Below, piece after piece: positions 6,082-8,304 of a DNA stretch of 8,304 bases. The position numbers and the translations under genes are program-made. The stretch is from Parvularcula sp. Lineage in GTDB: Bacteria; Pseudomonadota; Alphaproteobacteria; Caulobacterales; Parvularculaceae. Where the stretch lies: NCBI GenBank assembly GCA_003506635.1, contig DNZB01000110.1, positions 1 to 8,304 of the forward strand, given 5' to 3'. The first letter of the stretch is position 1. Every line of letters begins with the position of its first letter. The notes beneath the pieces were generated by a model. That model saw only the letters and a program-made list of their open reading frames with translations. It searched no databases and was not told the origin of the DNA.

Positions 6082-7398
6082 CGCGTCCGCCTCGACATCC
6101 GCCCGCTTCAGCTCTTTCGCGGACGTGCGGATGAGGCCCGCATAATTGTTGTAAGCCGCACGCTTCCATGCGGGGAGTTCGCCGCCGCCGAGCGCGGCTA
6201 TCATCGCGGTTTCCGAGCGTGCGATCGCGGCCGCCGCCTTCGTCTCGTCTTTCGGCAGTCCCCAGCCGTTCTGGCGCATCAGCGCGACGTGATAAAGCGA
6301 GACGGGATCGTTCTGCGCCGCCGCCTTGCAGATCGTCGCGCGCGCTTCGGCGTTGGTCAGCACCGTTGTCGGCTCCCCCCCGCCGGCCGCCTGCATGCGC
6401 GCGACCGCAGCGCGCGTCGTCGGGCCGTAATCATTGTCAGGGCCGTTGATGAATTCGACGAACCCCAGCGTTTCCAGCGCGAATTGCAGCGCCGTCGTCA
6501 GCGACGACGCTGCGACCGGCGCGGCGTCTGCAAGGCCCGCCGCGGCATCGCGGCGCGGCAGGCTGAAATTTTCGATCGCGCTCGCCGCCGCGACATTTTC
6601 ATAGTCGCGCGCCTTCTTTTCTATGCCCGCGAGACGGTCAGGATCGGTGCGCAAGAGCCGGTCTTTTTCAAGCGCCGCCGCGCGCCGGTCGGCGCCCGAC
6701 AGGTTCTTCGTCTTTTCGCTCGCGATCTTCGGCAAGTCGTAAGCGGGCGTATCCGCGGCCGCATAAACGCCCGCCTGTTCCGCGCCGCGCCAGCTTTCCG
6801 ACGCCGCGCTCCACGCCGCCGCCTCAAACTCCTTTGACGCGCCGAGCGCATCGCAAGATGAAAGCTCAGCAAGTTTCAAAAGACCGAGCGCCCCGATGCG
6901 CGAATATTGATCGGCGATTTCAGCGCGCGCCGCCGCCATGTCCGCCGGCGCGACCGCCGCCGACAGGCGCTGATGGCGCGCTTCGAGCGCGGCTTGCTGT
7001 TCCTTGCGATATTCGACGAAGTCGCGTTCGCGCCAGTTGAGTTTCTCGCCCTGCTGCAAGCCGCCGAACCGGCGGAAGGAGATATGCGCGTCCTCCTTCA
7101 AGCGGCGCATGCGCAGGTCGCGGTCGTCGTGAATATTGCTCTCGCGCGATTCGCACAGCGCGATCGTGTTCCACTTGATCGCATAAATGCGCTGCGCGGC
7201 GGAAAGCTCAGCAGCGCCTTCCGGATAGGAGCATTCAGCGAGCGTCATCTGCGCGTGCGGATCGCCGCCGACCGCCGCCCATTCGAGCAGCATGTGATCT
7301 TCAAGCGCAAACCGCGCCGAACAAAGGGAGCCTTCCGACGCGCTCGCCGCGCCGACCATCAAAACCGACGCCGCAGCGCCCCAAAACCAAGACTTCAC
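6067..7398 (-). CDS. Exported Sel1-like / peptidoglycan-binding-like protein
   Basis: The 443-residue product starts with a typical Sec signal peptide: K2, a hydrophobic core (4-16) and an ASA cleavage site before S21, so it should act in the periplasm or envelope. Residues 40-83 (AAVGGDPHAQMTLAE... AIKWNTIALCES) and 364-396 (DPVSLYHVALMRQNGWGLPK...) resemble Sel1/TPR-like helical repeats. Residues 301-337 (ALQFALETLGF... DYGPTTRAAVARMQAAGG) match a PG_binding_1 domain, where a GP-x-T-R-x-A-V motif is typical. A charged, probably coiled region lies at 122-270. Six cysteines remain after the signal (26, 56, 82, 182, 357, 442), allowing disulfides. The start is GTG at 7398, with AAGGGG upstream at suitable spacing. 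The combination suggests a cell-wall associated scaffold or regulator, but no enzyme motif is visible. It is convergent to the GNAT-like gene. Confidence 0.82.
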   Translation of the reverse strand: MKSWFWGAAASVLMVGAASASEGSLCSARFALEDHMLLEWAAVGGDPHAQMTLAECSYPEGAAELSAAQRIYAIKWNTIALCESRESNIHDDRDLRMRRLKEDAHISFRRFGGLQQGEKLNWRERDFVEYRKEQQAALEARHQRLSAAVAPADMAAARAEIADQYSRIGALGLLKLAELSSCDALGASKEFEAAAWSAASESWRGAEQAGVYAAADTPAYDLPKIASEKTKNLSGADRRAAALEKDRLLRTDPDRLAGIEKKARDYENVAAASAIENFSLPRRDAAAGLADAAPVAASSLTTALQFALETLGFVEFINGPDNDYGPTTRAAVARMQAAGGGEPTTVLTNAEARATICKAAAQNDPVSLYHVALMRQNGWGLPKDETKAAAAIARSETAMIAALGGGELPAWKRAAYNNYAGLIRTSAKELKRADVEADAALCD

Positions 7399-7500
7399 GC
7401 GCCCCGCCCCTTCACCAAACGCACACCCGCCCGGCCGCGTCCCCCGCCGCCGGTTCGGAGGCGAAACCTAGTGCGAAAGCGCCGCCCGGCCAATGAATTT

Positions 7501-7518
7501 TCGGCGACAATCGGCGAC
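7501..7518. repeat. Short direct repeat TCGGCGAC x2
   Basis: TCGGCGAC occurs at 7501-7508 and again at 7511-7518, one helical turn apart (10 bp). It lies about 105 bp upstream of the GTG start of the exported protein gene, so it could be a tandem regulator site. No known regulator is recognised and it may be chance. Confidence 0.4.
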
Positions 7519-7531
7519 CGGATTTTCCCTT

Positions 7532-7543
7532 TCGCAAATGCGA
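7532..7543. promoter_or_regulatory. Dyad TCGCA-AA-TGCGA
   Basis: A perfect 5+2+5 inverted repeat in an AT-richer patch, about 135 bp upstream of the exported protein gene and just before the first GGCGCC palindrome. Operator-like in form; no regulator recognised. Confidence 0.3.
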
Positions 7544-7550
7544 GAAGCCG

Positions 7551-7571
7551 CCCGAAAAGGCGCCTTTCGGG
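7551..7571. repeat. GGCGCC palindrome, copy 1
   Basis: CCCGAAA and TTTCGGG flank AGGCGCC, so the whole 21-base unit folds on itself with one bulged A. The core AAAGGCGCCTTT (7556-7567) is a perfect palindrome. This is the first of three related units within 110 bp. Confidence 0.6.
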
Positions 7572-7614
7572 ATTCGCTGATTTCTGAAAATTCCAGTTCC
7601 CTTGCGGGGTCCAG

Positions 7615-7637
7615 CCCTAAAAGGCGCCTTTTCGGGG
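7615..7637. repeat. GGCGCC palindrome, copy 2
   Basis: AAAAGGCGCCTTTT (7619-7632) is a perfect 14-bp palindrome flanked by CCCT and CGGGG. Read on the minus strand it is nearly identical to copy 1 over its whole length, including the CCCGAAAAGGCGCC half, so copies 1 and 2 are inverted relative to each other. Confidence 0.6.
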
Positions 7638-7640
7638 TTC

Positions 7641-7659
7641 TGAAAGGCGCCTTATTTTT
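7641..7659. repeat. GGCGCC palindrome, copy 3, with T-tract
   Basis: AAGGCGCCTT (7644-7653) lacks the outer CCCG/CGGG arms of the other copies and is followed by ATTTTT (7654-7659). The spacing between copies 2 and 3 is only 11 bases from core to core. It could act as a weak plus-direction terminator, though a loopless palindrome makes a poor hairpin. Confidence 0.5.
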
Positions 7660-7677
7660 CGCGCTGATCGGGGGCGC

Positions 7678-7696
7678 AGGCGACGACGCCTTTTTT
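7678..7696 (+). terminator. Terminator-like hairpin with T-tract, plus direction
   Basis: AGGCG (7678-7682) pairs with CGCCT (7687-7691) around the loop ACGA, and five further T residues follow (7692-7696). This has the form of a short intrinsic terminator for plus-strand transcription, yet the nearest upstream annotated gene is on the minus strand. It may end an unannotated small transcript or stop spurious transcription running towards glmM. Confidence 0.4.
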
Positions 7697-7825
7697 GGCC
7701 GCGCGGCGGGCGCGGGGCACGGCGGCGCCGTCCCCGTCTGAACGAAATTCAGCGAGCTTCTTTCACGCGCGCGCGGCCAGAGGAGGAATTCCACCGGACC
7801 GCGCGCCCAACCAGACTTTTCAAAA

Positions 7826-7847
7826 CCGCCGCGCCTTTGCGCGGCGG
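7826..7847 (-). terminator. Probable glmM transcript terminator
   Basis: CCGCCGCGC (7826-7834) and GCGCGGCGG (7839-7847) form a perfect 9-bp, all-GC stem with a four-base loop. Read on the minus strand the stem is followed by TTTTG. It lies 142 bases after the glmM stop. A strong stem with a short U-tract fits an intrinsic terminator; the distance from the stop is rather long. Confidence 0.55.
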
Positions 7848-7863
7848 CCGCCACAAACGACAA

Positions 7864-7890
7864 TCGCGCCGGAGGGAACCCCCGGCGCGA
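7864..7890 (-). terminator. Second strong hairpin downstream of glmM
   Basis: TCGCGCCGG (7864-7872) and CCGGCGCGA (7882-7890) form a perfect 9-bp stem; the loop contains a further GGG/CCC pair. On the minus strand it is followed by a U-rich but interrupted tail (TTGTCGTTTG). It is met first by polymerase leaving glmM, 99 bases after the stop, and may be a processing or attenuator hairpin ahead of the terminator at 7826-7847. Confidence 0.4.
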
Positions 7891-7936
7891 CCGCGCAACC
7901 ATGGAGCAGGACGCAAGGGCGGGTCAACACATTTAT

Positions 7937-7950
7937 TAGGGGTAGTCCTA
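7937..7950. promoter_or_regulatory. Operator-like dyad TAGG-N2-TA-N2-CCTA in an AT-richer block
   Basis: TAGGGGTAGTCCTA is an interrupted dyad (TAGG/CCTA about a central TA) in a stretch (about 7926-7970) clearly more AT-rich than its surroundings. It lies 40 bp beyond the glmM stop codon. No regulator or RNA family is recognised; the position downstream of glmM is odd for an operator unless a transcript starts here. Confidence 0.3.
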
Positions 7951-7989
7951 TGGTTAATTCGCGTATCTGGGGAATCCGGGACCCCTTCC

Positions 7990-8304
7990 TTACCGCGCCG
8001 CCTTTTCGATCACCGCGCAAAGCTCATCGACGATTGCGGCGACGAGCTTTCTGTCTTCGCCTTCGGCCATCACGCGGATCAAGGGTTCGGTGCCCGATTT
8101 GCGGATGACGATGCGCCCGGCGCCGGAAAGGCGCTGCTCGGCGGCGGCGATCGCGGCCTTGACGCCGGGGTCTGACAAGGGGTCGGAGACCAGGCCGGCG
8201 GCGTCGATTTTCACGTTCTTGTTGATCTGCGGCGTCGGCGTGAAGCAGTTGAAGGCCGCGCTCGCCGGGATTTTCTCGCCGGCGATCACCGCAAGCGCCT
8301 GCAA
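7990..8304 (-). CDS. glmM: Phosphoglucosamine mutase GlmM, C-terminal 104 residues (5' part beyond window)
   Basis: GlmM converts glucosamine-6-phosphate to glucosamine-1-phosphate in the cytoplasm, on the way to UDP-GlcNAc for peptidoglycan and lipopolysaccharide. Only the C-terminal domain is present: [20 protein letters not shown] (63-82 of the visible part) is the phosphate-binding loop of the alpha-D-phosphohexomutase superfamily, with the [10 protein letters not shown] pattern typical of GlmM. The segment [13 protein letters not shown] (21-33) matches the GlmM P-x-PQ-x-x-KNV region, and the opening LQALAV fits the preceding helix. The first visible codon is TTG inside the gene, not a start; full GlmM is about 445-450 residues, so about three quarters lies to the right. 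The stop is TAA at 7992-7990. Hairpins at 7864-7890 and 7826-7847 probably end the transcript. Confidence 0.93.
   Translation of the reverse strand: MQALAVIAGEKIPASAAFNCFTPTPQINKNVKIDAAGLVSDPLSDPGVKAAIAAAEQRLSGAGRIVIRKSGTEPLIRVMAEGEDRKLVAAIVDELCAVIEKAAR

Larger units (their letters stand above)
7399..7989. other. 591-bp non-coding region rich in palindromes
   Basis: No convincing gene lies here. Open frames on both strands (7493-7741 plus; 7468-7902 minus) have arginine/serine-rich, low-complexity translations without recognisable domains and run through the palindromes. The region contains the upstream regulatory sequence of the exported protein gene (right after 7398), a direct repeat, several dyads, three GGCGCC-centred palindromes and several hairpins, listed separately, and the presumed 3' end of the glmM transcript. 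A very weak sigma70-like pair (TTGGCC at 7493-7488 and TAGGTT at 7470-7465, 17-bp spacer, minus strand) is the only promoter candidate for the exported protein gene. Confidence 0.6.

Noticed and set aside
7465..7493. Sigma70 promoter TTGGCC-17-TAGGTT (minus) for the exported protein gene
   Set aside because: The spacing is ideal but only 4/6 and 3/6 positions match consensus, too weak to list as a feature by itself.
7551..7659. CRISPR array from the repeated AAAGGCGCCTT units
   Set aside because: Units are short palindromes at uneven spacing, without uniform spacers, a leader or cas genes.
7493..7741. 82-codon plus-strand open frame in the non-coding region
   Set aside because: It contains a terminator-like hairpin and the palindromes, has no good ribosome binding site and no homology signal I can recognise.
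7781..7786. Perfect Shine-Dalgarno AGGAGG on the plus strand
   Set aside because: No ATG, GTG or TTG lies at a usable distance downstream, so it does not mark a gene.
7468..7902. 144-codon minus-strand open frame in the non-coding region
   Set aside because: Low-complexity, Arg/Pro/Ser-rich translation; it runs through the hairpins and all three palindromes, and no domain is recognisable.

Overview
This 8.3 kb window is very GC-rich and densely coding, in the style of an alphaproteobacterial chromosome. The composition, the GlmM and RluA family sequences, and an FNR/FixK-type box fit Hyphomicrobiales; a methylotroph or methanotroph of the Methylocystis/Methylosinus kind is a guess from gene style, not something shown. 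I see no transposase, integrase, phage gene, CRISPR array, tRNA or rRNA.

Layout, left to right. On the minus strand lies the N-terminal part of a multi-pass GT87/DUF2029-type membrane glycosyltransferase (1-1001, cut by the window edge). Just upstream of it, on the same strand, is an RluA-family pseudouridine synthase (1050-1760); the two could be co-transcribed. A 262-bp divergent intergenic region follows. It carries a long GGCGCC-based inverted repeat (1871-1952) and a small perfect palindrome (1962-1972). Then come three plus-strand genes: an AEC-family permease (2023-2955), an Acg-like nitroreductase with a twin-arginine N-terminus (3028-4179), and a 571-residue protein with an internal GNAT-like acetyltransferase fold (4331-6046). 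An FNR/FixK-like box (4243-4256) lies 74 bp upstream of the last gene, suggesting oxygen-responsive control. Convergent to it, with a 20-bp gap and a stem-loop over the junction, is a minus-strand gene for an exported protein with Sel1-like segments and a peptidoglycan-binding-like segment (6067-7398).

The 591-bp region 7399-7989 holds no gene I can support, but it is rich in structure. It has a short direct repeat, a dyad, three copies of an AAAGGCGCCTT(T) palindrome, a plus-direction terminator-like hairpin with no obvious gene before it, two strong hairpins that probably end the glmM transcript, and an AT-richer block with an operator-like dyad. The last feature is the C-terminal 104 residues of phosphoglucosamine mutase GlmM (7990-8304, minus strand, N-terminus beyond the window).

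Most genes are housekeeping or envelope related: cell-wall precursor synthesis, an exported Sel1/PG-binding protein, a membrane glycosyltransferase, and RNA modification. The parts that look least described are the 571-residue GNAT-like protein under a putative FNR box and the palindrome families in the two larger intergenic regions. I found no convincing evidence for a complete new multi-gene system.
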